A DNA stretch of 64,000 nucleotides from Brevibacillus agri (lineage in GTDB: Bacteria > Bacillota > Bacilli > Brevibacillales > Brevibacillaceae), in assembly GCF_004117055.1 (NCBI RefSeq), contig NZ_CP026363.1:726001-790000 (forward strand), written 5' to 3'. Shown here piece after piece: positions 35,366 to 44,573 of this stretch. Within the stretch, counting starts at the first letter, position 1; every line of letters starts with the position of its first letter. The translations under genes and the position numbers were made by a program. The notes beneath the pieces were generated by a model, which was not told where the DNA came from, ran no database searches, and saw only the letters and a program-made list of their open reading frames with translations.

Positions 35366-36319
35366 ATGAAAAAAAGATATTTGGTTGTGGCCCTGATTCT
35401 GCTATCAATGGTATCCCTGTTTATCGGCGTGAAGGACATTTCGCCCCTGGAGCTGTTCAATCTCAGCGACGACAAGGTTCAGGTGATGTGGATCAGCCGG
35501 ATTCCCCGCCTGATTAGCATCATCATCGCCGGTATCAGCATGAGTGTGGTCGGCCTCATCATGCAGCAACTGACCCGCAATAAATTCGTCTCGCCTACGA
35601 CGGCGGGGACCGAAGATTCTGTCCGCTTCGGGATTCTCGTCTCCTTGCTTGTGTTTGTCGACGCCTCTGTATGGGTGAAGCTGCTCGTGGCATTCGTTTT
35701 CGCTCTGCTCGGAACGTTTATCTTCATGAAAATTCTCGACAGAGTGAAGTACAAAGACTCGATCTTCATTCCGCTGGTCGGGCTAATGTTCGGGAATATC
35801 GTCGGGTCGATCACGACGTTTTTCGCCTACAAGCACGACCTGATCCAGAACATGTCGTCCTGGTTGCACGGCGATTTTTCCTCCATCATGAGGGGCAACT
35901 ACGAGCTTCTATACATAAGCATTCCGCTGGTCGTCATTGCGTACCTGTTTGCCAACAAGTTTACGATCGCAGGGATGGGCGAGGAATTTGCCATCAACCT
36001 CGGGCTGAATTACAAGCAGGTCGTCAATATCGGGCTGGCGATTGTCGCGATGGTTTCGTCCGTCGTCATCCTCACAGTGGGAACGATCCCGTTTTTAGGG
36101 CTTATTATTCCTAATATTGTGACGCTTTATCTCGGTGACAACCTGAAAAAAAGCTTGGCCCATACCGCCTTGCTGGGCGCGGTGTTCGTCCTCTGCTGCG
36201 ATATTTTGGGACGCCTCATCATCTTCCCGTACGAAATTTCGATCGGTTTGATGGTCGGGGTAGTGGGCAGCGGTATATTCGTGTACTTACTCATGAGAAG
36301 AAAGGCATATGAACGATGA
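35366..36319 (+). CDS. yclN: Ferric-siderophore (petrobactin-type) ABC permease YclN
   Basis: FecCD-family membrane permease, 317 residues from the ATG at 35366 (AGGGAAG upstream; the GTG at 35339 lacks a site). B. subtilis YclN is almost the same length. It has about nine hydrophobic helices, the conserved RIPR and GAGIS-like segment (here RIPRLISIIIAGISMSVVGLIMQQ), and the cytoplasmic coupling region around GLNYKQV. First gene of a four-gene operon matching yclNOPQ, the petrobactin importer. Its stop overlaps yclO as ATGA. Confidence 0.92.
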   Translation: MKKRYLVVALILLSMVSLFIGVKDISPLELFNLSDDKVQVMWISRIPRLISIIIAGISMSVVGLIMQQLTRNKFVSPTTAGTEDSVRFGILVSLLVFVDASVWVKLLVAFVFALLGTFIFMKILDRVKYKDSIFIPLVGLMFGNIVGSITTFFAYKHDLIQNMSSWLHGDFSSIMRGNYELLYISIPLVVIAYLFANKFTIAGMGEEFAINLGLNYKQVVNIGLAIVAMVSSVVILTVGTIPFLGLIIPNIVTLYLGDNLKKSLAHTALLGAVFVLCCDILGRLIIFPYEISIGLMVGVVGSGIFVYLLMRRKAYER

Positions 36320-37257
36320 AAGCTAAGATTGGTGGCATGGCGATAGTCGCCGTTGCTCTGATAGCCGTATTCATGCTGATTGACGCTGGAGGCAACTGGG
36401 ATTACGTGCTTCCCCGGCGGGCGAAAAAAATTCTCGCCATCATCTTGACCGGGTGCATCATCGCATTCTCGACAATGGTCTTCCAGACGATTACCAACAA
36501 CCGCATCTTGACGCCCAGCATCATCGGCCTTGATTCCCTTTACATGTTCATTCAGACGTTCGTCATTTTCGTGTTTGGCTCTACGCACATGACGATCATG
36601 AACAAAAATGTCAACTTTCTCATCTCGACAGGCTTGATGGTTTTGTTTGCCGGCGTGCTGTACAAATTCCTGTTTAAACGGGAAGGCCAAAACATCTACT
36701 TCCTGCTGTTGATCGGGCTGATCTTCGGCACGCTGTTCGGCAGTCTGTCGACGTTCATGCAAGTGTTGATCGACCCGAATGAATTTCAGATCGTACAGGA
36801 TAAAATGTTCGCCAGCTTCAACAACGTGAACACAGACCTGCTGATTCTCAGCTTTGTGCTGGTGATCGCGATCGGGATCTACTTCTGGCGCTACACCAAA
36901 TATTTGGATGTGCTGTCGCTGGGACGCGATCAGGCGATCAACCTGGGGATTCCTTACGATTTTGTCGTCAAGCGCTTCCTGATCGTGATTGCGATTCTGG
37001 TGTCGATTGCGACCGCATTGGTTGGACCGATCACCTTCCTGGGGCTTCTGGTGGCGAACCTGGCTCATCAGTTCATGAAGACGTATCAGCACAAGTATTT
37101 GCTGGCAGGCTCGGCGTTAATCAGCGTCGTGGCGCTGGTAGGCGGTCTGTTGGTCGTAGAGCGCGTGTTCACGTTCTCGACGACGCTCAGTGTGATCGTC
37201 AACTTTATCGGTGGGGTTTACTTCATCTATCTTCTGTTAAAGGAGAATAAAGCGTGA
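36316..37257 (+). CDS. yclO: Ferric-siderophore (petrobactin-type) ABC permease YclO
   Basis: Second FecCD-type permease, 313 residues, which would form a heterodimer with YclN. Many hydrophobic helices; the coupling-helix region is around LGRDQAINLGIPYDF and the late motif is GPITFLGLLVANLAHQF, typical of the family. It overlaps yclN and yclP by four bases each (ATGA, GTGA), so the three are tightly coupled. Confidence 0.92.
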   Translation: MKAKIGGMAIVAVALIAVFMLIDAGGNWDYVLPRRAKKILAIILTGCIIAFSTMVFQTITNNRILTPSIIGLDSLYMFIQTFVIFVFGSTHMTIMNKNVNFLISTGLMVLFAGVLYKFLFKREGQNIYFLLLIGLIFGTLFGSLSTFMQVLIDPNEFQIVQDKMFASFNNVNTDLLILSFVLVIAIGIYFWRYTKYLDVLSLGRDQAINLGIPYDFVVKRFLIVIAILVSIATALVGPITFLGLLVANLAHQFMKTYQHKYLLAGSALISVVALVGGLLVVERVFTFSTTLSVIVNFIGGVYFIYLLLKENKA

Positions 37258-38012
37258 TAGAAGTCCGTAACGTCTCAAAACAGTATGGGAACAAAAACGT
37301 CGTGGAAAACGTCTCGGTGAAGATTGCCAAGGGAAAAATCACGTCTTTTATCGGGCCGAACGGAGCCGGGAAGAGTACGCTTTTGTCCATGGTCAGCCGT
37401 TTGTTGACGAAGGACCAGGGCGAGGTATTGATTGAGGGGCAAGAGATCGGCCAGTACAAAAGCAACGACCTGGCGAAAAAGATTTCGATTCTCAAGCAGT
37501 CCAACCACATCACCGTTCGCCTGACGATCCGCGAGCTGGTCAGCTTCGGGCGCTTCCCGTACTCGCAAGGCAACCTGACCAAAGAGGACTGGAAGTATGT
37601 AGACGAAGCGATCCGTTACCTGGAGCTTACGGACATTCAGCACAAATACCTCGACCAGTTGAGCGGCGGGCAGCGGCAGCGGGCGTACATCGCCATGGTT
37701 GTCGCGCAAAACACGGAGTATGTGCTTCTCGATGAGCCGCTGAACAATTTGGACATGAAGCATTCGGTCCAGATCATGAAGGTGCTGCGCCGCCTGGTGG
37801 ACGAGATGGGCAAAACCGTCGTGATCGTCATTCACGATATCAATTTTGCTTCCTGCTACTCGGACTATATCGTGGCGCTCAAGGATGGCAAGGTCGTGAA
37901 GGAAGGCACTACCGACGAGATCATCGACCCGCAAACCTTGAAGGATGTGTACGATATGGACATCCACATCGAGGACATCGACCAAAACAAAATATGCGTA
38001 TATTTCGCGTAA
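37254..38012 (+). CDS. yclP: Ferric-siderophore ABC transporter ATPase YclP
   Basis: 252 residues, the same length as B. subtilis YclP. Walker A GPNGAGKST, signature [13 protein letters not shown], Walker B YVLLDEPLNNLDM, and the H-loop in VIVIHDIN are all present. The GTG start lies in the overlap with yclO. It powers ferric-petrobactin import with YclN, YclO and YclQ. Confidence 0.95.
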   Translation: MIEVRNVSKQYGNKNVVENVSVKIAKGKITSFIGPNGAGKSTLLSMVSRLLTKDQGEVLIEGQEIGQYKSNDLAKKISILKQSNHITVRLTIRELVSFGRFPYSQGNLTKEDWKYVDEAIRYLELTDIQHKYLDQLSGGQRQRAYIAMVVAQNTEYVLLDEPLNNLDMKHSVQIMKVLRRLVDEMGKTVVIVIHDINFASCYSDYIVALKDGKVVKEGTTDEIIDPQTLKDVYDMDIHIEDIDQNKICVYFA

Positions 38013-38118
38013 CGCTTTTCTTCCCTTCGATAAAATTATTTTGATGGCATGCAAGGGGGTTCATCAGCAAGCTATCAATAATTTTATATATATTAAAAAA
38101 CTTATAGAGGTGAGAGAA

Positions 38119-39099
38119 ATGAACAAAAAAATCCTTGTGCTGTTCATGGCCGTACTGTTGGCAGTCTTTACAGCGGCATGCGGTTCCGGCTCCAATAGTG
38201 CAGCTCCTTCCCAAACGCCAGAGGCTTCCAACGGCGCCGCGAAGGAATCCGAAGAAATCACGATCAAACATAAATTGGGCGAGGCAAAACTGAAGAAGAA
38301 CCCGCAAAACGTAGTAGTCTTTGACTACGGTGTACTCGATTCCCTGGACAAACTGGGCATTGAAGTGAAAGGGGTAGCGCAATCCAGCATTCCTCCTTAC
38401 CTGGAGAAGTTCAAGGACGCGAAATACACCAACATCGGCAGCCTGAAAGAGCCTGACTTTGAAAAAATCAACGCGATGAAACCGGATGTAATCTTCATCT
38501 CCGGCCGTCAGCAAGACGCTTATGAAGAACTGAACAAAATCGCCCCAACCATCTTCCTGGGTGTAGATACGACCAAGTACATGGAGTCCTTCACCGAGAA
38601 CATGAAAACTCTCGGCACTATCTTCGGCAAAGAAGCGCAAGTAGACGAAGAACTGGCAAAAATCAACGACTCTATCAAGCAACTGAATGAAAAAGCGACT
38701 GCAAGCGGCAAAAACGCGCTGATCGTTCTGGTGAACGAAGGCAAGCTGAGCGCTTACGGTCCTGGTTCCCGCTTCGGCATTTTGCATGACGTATTTGGCT
38801 TTGCTGCTGTAGACAAAAACATTGAAGTTTCAACACACGGTCAAAGCGTATCGGCTGAGTACGTGGCAGAGAAAGACCCTGACTACCTGTTTGTCGTAGA
38901 CCGCGGCGTAATCTCCGGAAACCAAGGCGTTTCTGCTGCAGCAAAAGAAGCGGTAGAAAACGACCTGGTGAAAAACACCAAAGCGTTCAAAAACGGCAAC
39001 ATCATTTACCTGGATGCCAACTACTGGTACCTGTCCGGTGGCGGACTGGTGTCTACAGCGAACATGGCTGATGAAATCCTGAAAGACATCAAGTGGTAA
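38119..39099 (+). CDS. yclQ: Petrobactin-type substrate-binding lipoprotein YclQ
   Basis: 326 residues from the ATG at 38119 (AGAGGTGAGAG upstream). A lipoprotein signal ends in TAAC. The Peripla_BP_2 body contains VVVFDYGVLDSLDKLGI, VIFISGRQQDAYEEL and GGLVSTANMADEIL, close to B. subtilis YclQ/FpuA-type petrobactin receptors. A gap of 106 bases separates it from yclP, which may allow extra expression of the binding protein. A strong terminator follows. Ligand inferred from homology. Confidence 0.92.
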   Translation: MNKKILVLFMAVLLAVFTAACGSGSNSAAPSQTPEASNGAAKESEEITIKHKLGEAKLKKNPQNVVVFDYGVLDSLDKLGIEVKGVAQSSIPPYLEKFKDAKYTNIGSLKEPDFEKINAMKPDVIFISGRQQDAYEELNKIAPTIFLGVDTTKYMESFTENMKTLGTIFGKEAQVDEELAKINDSIKQLNEKATASGKNALIVLVNEGKLSAYGPGSRFGILHDVFGFAAVDKNIEVSTHGQSVSAEYVAEKDPDYLFVVDRGVISGNQGVSAAAKEAVENDLVKNTKAFKNGNIIYLDANYWYLSGGGLVSTANMADEILKDIKW

Positions 39100-39123
39100 T
39101 CAAACCTCGTTGACAGATAGGCA

Positions 39124-39160
39124 GCAGCCCGGGGCAGATCAAGCCCCGGGCTGCTTGCTT
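39124..39160 (+). terminator. Terminator of yclNOPQ
   Basis: GCAGCCCGGGGC and GCCCCGGGCTGC form a perfect 12-bp stem followed by a T-rich tract. Confidence 0.85.
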
Positions 39161-39175
39161 GTTTTTCTTTGCACC

Positions 39176-39216
39176 AAAAAAGCCATTCTCCTTTTGGCCG
39201 ATCAGGAGAATGGCTT
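39176..39216 (-). terminator. Terminator of the orphan siderophore ATPase gene
   Basis: AAGCCATTCTCC and GGAGAATGGCTT form a perfect 12-bp stem; read leftward, TTTTT follows. Confidence 0.85.
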
Positions 39217-39238
39217 GTGCTGTCGATGATAGAGAAAA

Positions 39239-40114
39239 TTAACGAGTGCCGACCAGCTTGCGTTCTTCTTCTTGTACCGCTTGGGCGGCTGGTTGAACTA
39301 GGCTGGATGCAGGTTGCTTGTTTTCAACGGCATGGCTCAGCTCGTAAGGGAGGCAAAGCGGCACGCCTGTGCGCGGGTCGGTCAAAATGTCCGCTTCGAT
39401 GTTGAATACTTTGCGCAGCATCTCGGGAGTCATGACTTCTGCCGGAGTACCTTCTGCCATGACGGTGCCGCGAGAGATCGCCACCATGTGCTGGGCGTAG
39501 CGTGTCGCATGGTTCAAATCGTGGACGACCATGACGATCGTGCGGTTTTCTTCCTCGTTCAGCTTTTGCAGCAGCTTGAGCACTTCCAACTGGTGTGCCA
39601 TGTCGAGGAAGGTGGTCGGCTCATCCAGGAACAGAATGTCGGTCCCTTGCGCCAAAGCCATGGCGATCCAGGCGCGCTGGCGTTGACCGCCGGAGAGCTG
39701 GTCTACAGGACGGTCGTAGAAGTCGACCATACCCGTCATGGAAATGGCCCATTGGACGATTTCCTTATCTTCTTTGGTCAGGGAGCCGAAGCCTTTTTGA
39801 TGCGGGAAGCGGCCGTAGGTAACAAGCTCAGACACGGTCAATCCATCGGGAGCAGTTGGGTTCTGCGGAAGAATCGCCAGTTGCTTGGCGACTTCTTTGG
39901 TCGACTGCTGATGGATCGACTTCCCGTCCAGAAACACCTGTCCGCCTGACGGCTTCATGATCCGGGCCAATGTTTTGAGGATAGTCGATTTGCCCGAGCC
40001 GTTTGCGCCGACCAGCGCGGTGATTTTGCCGGAAGGGATGCTGATATTCAGGTCTTTGACAATGGAAAGCTCGCCGTAACCGATGTCCAGCTTTTGCGTG
40101 TATAAGCGTTCCAC
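39239..40114 (-). CDS. yusV: Orphan ferric-siderophore ABC ATPase (YusV-like)
   Basis: 291 residues from the GTG at 40114 (AAGGAG ten bases upstream). Walker [10 protein letters not shown], signature [13 protein letters not shown], Walker [15 protein letters not shown] and H-loop VMVVHDLN are present. It is closest in style to FecE/FepC-type ATPases such as YusV, which in B. subtilis serves several siderophore importers that lack their own ATPase. No permease or binding protein is adjacent, and a Fur box lies upstream, which fits a shared energiser. The C-terminal extension after LPYEL is not conserved-looking. Confidence 0.88.
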   Translation of the reverse strand: MERLYTQKLDIGYGELSIVKDLNISIPSGKITALVGANGSGKSTILKTLARIMKPSGGQVFLDGKSIHQQSTKEVAKQLAILPQNPTAPDGLTVSELVTYGRFPHQKGFGSLTKEDKEIVQWAISMTGMVDFYDRPVDQLSGGQRQRAWIAMALAQGTDILFLDEPTTFLDMAHQLEVLKLLQKLNEEENRTIVMVVHDLNHATRYAQHMVAISRGTVMAEGTPAEVMTPEMLRKVFNIEADILTDPRTGVPLCLPYELSHAVENKQPASSLVQPAAQAVQEEERKLVGTR

Positions 40115-40164
40115 AATAGGCCAACTCCTTTATAGGAAAGTATGTACATGTATGAGTAAAAGCA

Positions 40165-40183
40165 GACAATGATAATCATTTTC
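40165..40183. promoter_or_regulatory. Fur box of the orphan ATPase gene
   Basis: GACAATGATAATCATTTTC matches the 19-base Fur consensus at 17 positions. It lies about 50 bases upstream of the GTG start. Confidence 0.85.
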
Positions 40184-40256
40184 ATTAAAGTATATAACGG
40201 AATGCAGGCAATTTCAATACTTGATCGCTTGATCGCGTGCAATCGAGGCATGAGAA

Positions 40257-40292
40257 AAGCCAACCTGCTCTCTAGTGTGAGCAAATTGGCTT
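40257..40292 (-). terminator. Weak terminator after yxcD
   Basis: AAGCCAA and TTGGCTT form a 7-bp stem with a long loop; read leftward, TTCTC follows. Confidence 0.4.
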
Positions 40293-40321
40293 GGGAATAA
40301 CAAGCTTATGAAAATAGGCGA

Positions 40322-40621
40322 CTAGCTTTGGTACGTGATGTGGGCGATGATGCCTTCCTCGTCATCCAGTACCAGCTCGATACCCGCAGAGTACGGGTTG
40401 CGTTGCATTTGCGTCTCCAGATAGAAGCGGATGGCTTCGATCAGGTTGATCTCGACGAACACCTGCTTGCGACCGTTGGCGTAAACTTCAGCGGAAAAGC
40501 CGTAGTCTTCGTCCCACATCAGCTCAACTTCTACGTCTTGCGGCTGAACTTGCTTTTTGCTCGCCACATGCAGGCAGATGGCGTTGATGAGCATTTGCTC
40601 CGAAAATGTTATCTTTTCCAT
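40322..40621 (-). CDS. yxcD: DUF2653 protein (YxcD-like)
   Basis: 99 residues, soluble. The sequence MEKITFSEQMLINAICLHVA and the acidic end DDEEGIIAHITYQS match the small YxcD/DUF2653 family of Bacilli, whose function is unknown. Its start overlaps the end of the upstream gene by 13 bases, so the two are co-translated. Confidence 0.8.
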   Translation of the reverse strand: MEKITFSEQMLINAICLHVASKKQVQPQDVEVELMWDEDYGFSAEVYANGRKQVFVEINLIEAIRFYLETQMQRNPYSAGIELVLDDEEGIIAHITYQS

Positions 40622-41049
40622 GCGTTCAGTTCCTGTTTCTTCGCGCGTTGCGTTTTGAAGTAGACGAAGATTTTGCGGATCAGGACGATCACAGCCACAA
40701 TCGCCAGCATGTTAATCAGGAAGCCGAAGATTGCGCCCAAAGCTCCCATGTCGCCAAACAGGCTACCGAACAGCAATCCAGCCAGTCCACCGACGAGAAG
40801 GCCTTTCATGAAGCCGCCGCTGCTTTTGGTCGGAGCAGCAGTTGCCGGTGTATTGGTTGTCGTGCTTTTATTGGTAGAGGCATTTACATTCGAATCGGCT
40901 TTGGTTGGAGTTTGCGTGTTCGTTGGAGCTGTATTGGAATTGAACGACTTTTTGCCAGACTTGTAGCCTTTTGCATCGGCGTGATCTGTGAATCCGCCAG
41001 GAGCGAGTACGAGCATAACGGCGACCAACAGCATGATGAGTTTTTTCAT
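40609..41049 (-). CDS. Small exported membrane protein paired with YxcD
   Basis: 146 residues. A signal peptide (about 1-26) is followed by a Thr/Asn/Lys/Pro-rich low-complexity region (about 30-75), then a glycine-rich helix GLLVGGLAGLLFGSLFGDMG, a second helix and a basic tail. Similar proteins accompany YxcD in other Bacilli and resemble the N-terminal part of Tim44-like proteins. Function unknown. Confidence 0.75.
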   Translation of the reverse strand: MKKLIMLLVAVMLVLAPGGFTDHADAKGYKSGKKSFNSNTAPTNTQTPTKADSNVNASTNKSTTTNTPATAAPTKSSGGFMKGLLVGGLAGLLFGSLFGDMGALGAIFGFLINMLAIVAVIVLIRKIFVYFKTQRAKKQELNAWKR

Positions 41050-41154
41050 GTGATTTGAGTAGCCCCTCTCTATTCATTGAGTTACATATAAGTGTACATG
41101 AATATTTGGAGCTTTTCCACCAAACATTCGGTGAACATTGCTGGATGGAAGAAG

Positions 41155-41201
41155 AAAACAAAACGAAAGCCCCTGACGTGCAGCAGCAGCCAAGGGCTTT
41201 C
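41155..41201 (-). terminator. Terminator of metNPQ
   Basis: GAAAGCCC (41165-41172) and GGGCTTTC (41194-41201) form the stem; read leftward, GTTTTGTTTT follows. Confidence 0.65.
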
Positions 41202-41204
41202 TCG

Positions 41205-41867
41205 CTATGCGCTTTTTTTCAGTTTGCGAGCCGCCCAGTTGCCGAGCGACTGGATCAGTTGCACCAAAACGACGAGGATGATGACGGTAATTATCATGAC
41301 CTCGATATCCCATTGCTGGTAGCCGTAGCGCAGCGCCAGATCGCCCAGCCCGCCCGCTCCGACGGCTCCGGCCATCGCGGTCGCGCCGATCAGGCCGATG
41401 GTGGCAATCGTCAGGCAGAGCACGATGCCCGGTCTTGCCTCGCGCAGCATGATGCGAAAAATAATTTGTCGGCGCGAGGCTCCCATGGCCTGGTACGCCT
41501 CGATGACGCCGCGGTCCACGTCGTGCAGCGCCGTCTCCATCAAGCGGGAAATATAAGGAGCCGTGTAGACGATCAACGGGACGATGGCGCCCTCGATGCC
41601 GATGGAGGTACCGACGATCAGCTCGGTGAACGGGATGATCGCGACCATCAGGATGATAAAAGGCAGCGAGCGCACGATGTTGATGATCGTATTGAGTGCG
41701 TGGTAGATGAATTTGTTCGGAAACAGATGGTTGCCCTGGGTAACGACGAGAAGAATCCCCAGCGGAATGCCGATGAGCGTCGCAATGAACAGCGCGATGC
41801 CCACCATGATGACAGTTTCCTGCAAGGACTGTCCGAAGACAGGAATCATTTCAGTAAGGCGGTCCAT
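41205..41867 (-). CDS. metP: Methionine ABC transporter permease MetP (MetI)
   Basis: 220 residues, a BPD_transp_1 permease with five hydrophobic helices. The EAA coupling loop is EAYQAMGASRRQIIFRIMLREARPG. It forms the channel for D- and L-methionine. Its start overlaps metN by 22 bases. Last gene of the SAM-riboswitch operon. Confidence 0.95.
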   Translation of the reverse strand: MDRLTEMIPVFGQSLQETVIMVGIALFIATLIGIPLGILLVVTQGNHLFPNKFIYHALNTIINIVRSLPFIILMVAIIPFTELIVGTSIGIEGAIVPLIVYTAPYISRLMETALHDVDRGVIEAYQAMGASRRQIIFRIMLREARPGIVLCLTIATIGLIGATAMAGAVGAGGLGDLALRYGYQQWDIEVMIITVIILVVLVQLIQSLGNWAARKLKKSA

Positions 41868-42904
41868 GAGTGCGTGCCCTCCTCTCGTTCGACGATGTCC
41901 ACTCTGTAAACCGATTCGCGCAGAAAAGCAATGCCGTCCTCAATCGCCCGTTCCTCCCCGGAGATATGCAGCAGCAGAATGCCCAGCGCCGTTCCTTTAA
42001 TGGAAGTAATCGAGCCGTACAGCAAGTTGGTGCTGACCGGAAAACGCGCGGACAGCGTGCCGAGCACCGGATCGAGCGCGGCATCCCCGCGAAAAGCTAC
42101 GCGAAGTATTTTCGAGACAGGCCCGGACGGCTTGATTTTGGCCAAAATTTCACCCGGCACTTCATCGTCAAAAATCGTCTTGATGAAATTGCGCGTCGTC
42201 TGCTGCTGCGGATTGCTGAAAATATCAAGCACAGTCCCTTGCTCGATGATGACGCCGTTTTCCATGATCGCGACCTGGTCGCATATTTTTTTGATAACCT
42301 GCATTTCGTGGGTAATCAGCACGATTGTCAGATTGAACTTGCGGTTAATGTCGAGCAAAAGCTCCAAGATCGATTCGGTCGTCTGCGGGTCGAGAGCAGA
42401 TGTCGCTTCGTCGCACAGCAAAATTTCCGGATCGGTGGCGAGTGCCCGGGCAATGCCTACCCGTTGCTTTTGCCCGCCGGACAGTTGGGAAGGATAGGCG
42501 TTTGCCTTGTCCGCCAGACCGACGAGGCGCAGCAAGTCTTCTACCTTGCGCTTGATAACGTCCTTTGGCACTCGGTTCATCCGCAATATTTCCGCCACGT
42601 TGTCAAAGACGTTGTAGGAGGAAAGCAGATTGAAGTGCTGAAAAATAATGCCGATCTTTTTGCGCGCCTGGCGCAGCTCTTTTTCCTTCAGCTCAAGCAG
42701 ATTTTGCCCGTTGACGACTACGGAGCCGCTCGTCGGCTTTTCCAACAGGTTGATCGTGCGGAGCAGGGTACTTTTCCCCGCTCCGCTAAAGCCGATCACG
42801 CCGTAGATTTGCCCTTTTTCCACGTTCAGAGATACGCCCTTCAAGGCTTCGACCTGCCTGGCTCCTACCTTGTACGTTTTATGAATATCAGTTAGCTGTA
42901 TCAT
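41846..42904 (-). CDS. metN: Methionine ABC transporter ATPase MetN
   Basis: 352 residues from the ATG at 42904; AAGGAG lies nine bases upstream, and an overlapping GTG at 42907 is also possible. Walker A GFSGAGKST, signature LSGGQKQRVGIAR, Walker B EILLCDEATSALD, and after about residue 265 the NIL domain (LLYGSITSIKGTALGILLLHI) that senses methionine and slows transport. Middle gene of metQNP. Confidence 0.96.
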   Translation of the reverse strand: MIQLTDIHKTYKVGARQVEALKGVSLNVEKGQIYGVIGFSGAGKSTLLRTINLLEKPTSGSVVVNGQNLLELKEKELRQARKKIGIIFQHFNLLSSYNVFDNVAEILRMNRVPKDVIKRKVEDLLRLVGLADKANAYPSQLSGGQKQRVGIARALATDPEILLCDEATSALDPQTTESILELLLDINRKFNLTIVLITHEMQVIKKICDQVAIMENGVIIEQGTVLDIFSNPQQQTTRNFIKTIFDDEVPGEILAKIKPSGPVSKILRVAFRGDAALDPVLGTLSARFPVSTNLLYGSITSIKGTALGILLLHISGEERAIEDGIAFLRESVYRVDIVEREEGTHSWTALLK

Positions 42905-42944
42905 CACGAGTGTCTCCTTGTTGTCGGTTGTTCCCGGCATGTTT

Positions 42945-43778
42945 TTACCAGGACGGCAGCACGGCTCCTTCAAAGTGTTCGTCGATAAACTTCTTCACTT
43001 CTTCCGAGCGGTAGATGTCCACGAGCTTTTTGTAGGTCGGGTTGTCTTTGTCTGCTTCTCTGACGGCGATGATGTTGACGTAAGGAGAATCAGACGTTTC
43101 CGAGAAGATCGCGTCTTTTTTCGGCGAATAGCCTGCTTCCATGGCGAAGTTGGTGTTGATCGAAGCGACTTCCACGTTGCCGAGCGAGCGAGCCAAAAAC
43201 GCTGCCTCCAGCTCCTTGAATTGCAGTTTTTTCGGATTTTCCACGATGTCCAGCGGAGTCGCGTTGTCTTTCACGCCGTCTTTGAGCTTGATAAGTCCGG
43301 CAGCCTGGTAGAGCAACAGAGCGCGGGCGCGGTTCGTCGGGTCGTTTTGGATGCCGACCACGCCGCCTTCCGGGATGTCCTCTACTTTTTTATGCTTGGT
43401 GGAGTAGAGCCCCATCGGGAAGGTTACGCCTTTGCCGATCTCGACGATTTTGGTTTTGTGGTCCTGATTGAACTTGGCCAGGAACGGGATGGTCTGGAAG
43501 CTGTTCATATCGAGATTGCCTTTATCGAGAGCCTGGTTCGGTTGCACATAGTCGTTGAACACAACCAGCTCCACGTCGATTCCTTGGCCTTTGGCGACTT
43601 CTTTTACTTTGTTGAAAATTTCTTCGTGAGGGCCGCCTGTCACGCCGACCTTGATTTTGGTTTGCTGTTCAGCAGCAGCTCCACCGTTTGCGGGAGCCGC
43701 TTCCTGTTTGCCGCCGCACGCCGTAACGAGAGAAGCAGCTAGCAGAAGCGAAGTGAGAAATAAGCCTGTCTTTTTCAT
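42945..43778 (-). CDS. metQ: Methionine-binding lipoprotein MetQ
   Basis: 277 residues from the ATG at 43778 (AAAGGGGAA upstream). A lipoprotein signal ends in VTAC. The NlpA-type body has GVTGGPHEEIFNKVKEVA, FNDYVQPNQALDKGNLD, SFQTIPFL and FEGAVLPSW, all family hallmarks. It captures methionine outside the membrane. First gene after the SAM riboswitch. Confidence 0.96.
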   Translation of the reverse strand: MKKTGLFLTSLLLAASLVTACGGKQEAAPANGGAAAEQQTKIKVGVTGGPHEEIFNKVKEVAKGQGIDVELVVFNDYVQPNQALDKGNLDMNSFQTIPFLAKFNQDHKTKIVEIGKGVTFPMGLYSTKHKKVEDIPEGGVVGIQNDPTNRARALLLYQAAGLIKLKDGVKDNATPLDIVENPKKLQFKELEAAFLARSLGNVEVASINTNFAMEAGYSPKKDAIFSETSDSPYVNIIAVREADKDNPTYKKLVDIYRSEEVKKFIDEHFEGAVLPSW

Positions 43779-43834
43779 GAAAATTCCCCTTTTCTTTGGT
43801 GTTTGTATATCTTGAAAATAGTAACCGGGAAAAC

Positions 43835-43863
43835 AAAAAGCCTCTTCCGCTAAGAAGAGGCTT
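43835..43863 (-). terminator. Regulatory terminator of the SAM riboswitch
   Basis: AAGCCTCTTC and GAAGAGGCTT form a 10-bp stem; read leftward, TTTTTG follows. It lies between the aptamer and metQ and would form when SAM is bound. Confidence 0.85.
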
Positions 43864-43896
43864 GTAACTGCGCATGCAACATTCACAGTCGTCAAT

Positions 43897-44008
43897 GCCT
43901 CTCTTATCTGTCGGAATTGATTTCCGCTGGATTTGGCACCATATCGGTGGGATAGGTTGCCGAGGTGTCATAGGGCCAGTCCCTCGACCTCTCTTTATAA
44001 GAGAAGTG
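43897..44008 (-). promoter_or_regulatory. SAM-I (S-box) riboswitch upstream of metQNP
   Basis: Read leftward, the P1 arm CTCTTAT is followed by AAGAGAGGTCGAGGGACTGG, then GGCAACC and GGTGCCAAATCC, and closes with ATAAGAG. These are the conserved S-box elements (kink-turn, GGCAACC, GGUGC..AAUCC). High SAM would stop transcription at the downstream terminator. Confidence 0.95.
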
Positions 44009-44222
44009 GCTTATGAAATTCGGTCAAAGCAAATTGCCTACAATTCATATTAGGTTAGTTGGATTATAGCTTGCCGATTTCGACCTGTCAATTGTTTTTC
44101 CGAACGAATTTTTGACTGAAAAATGTAAAAATGATCTAAATACGAATGTTTGCTTGCTCTAGCCAGAAATCATATGTATAATGGGAGCAACGAATCCGAT
44201 AACAGCTCTCGCGGGTGATGTC

Positions 44223-44573
44223 ATGAGTTTAACAGACACGAATGAAACGAGAAAAAAGCTGTCTGCCATTTATAATGAGATAGCGAAAGAGTTGTTCGGA
44301 TTTGGAACGACTTTGCTGAGAGTGACCATTGAGAATCAGTTGATTACCTTCCACGCCAAGCATCGCCGTTCACCGCGCTCTGCCGCGCTTGAAGGCGAAG
44401 CCCCGGCCCTGAAGCTCGAAGTCGATTTTCGCATGTCTCTTCTTTATAAGAGGAAACTGAAAGAACGGCTGGAAGAAGAGATGGGTCTGAAGCTGGAAGC
44501 TGTGCTAAGAGACTATGACGCGCCTACGCAGTGGGCGATCACGAATGTGATTGTGAGCGGCTCGGAAAATTAA
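44223..44573 (+). CDS. DUF2294 family protein
   Basis: 116 residues from the ATG at 44223 (GGGTGATG just upstream); an ATG at 44181 has no site. The pattern IYNEIAKELFGFGTTLLRVTIENQLITFH, followed by a central helix and a final YDAPTQWAITNVIV, fits DUF2294, small soluble proteins sometimes labelled Na-translocating-decarboxylase-related. The biochemical role is unknown. Monocistronic. Confidence 0.72.
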   Translation: MSLTDTNETRKKLSAIYNEIAKELFGFGTTLLRVTIENQLITFHAKHRRSPRSAALEGEAPALKLEVDFRMSLLYKRKLKERLEEEMGLKLEAVLRDYDAPTQWAITNVIVSGSEN

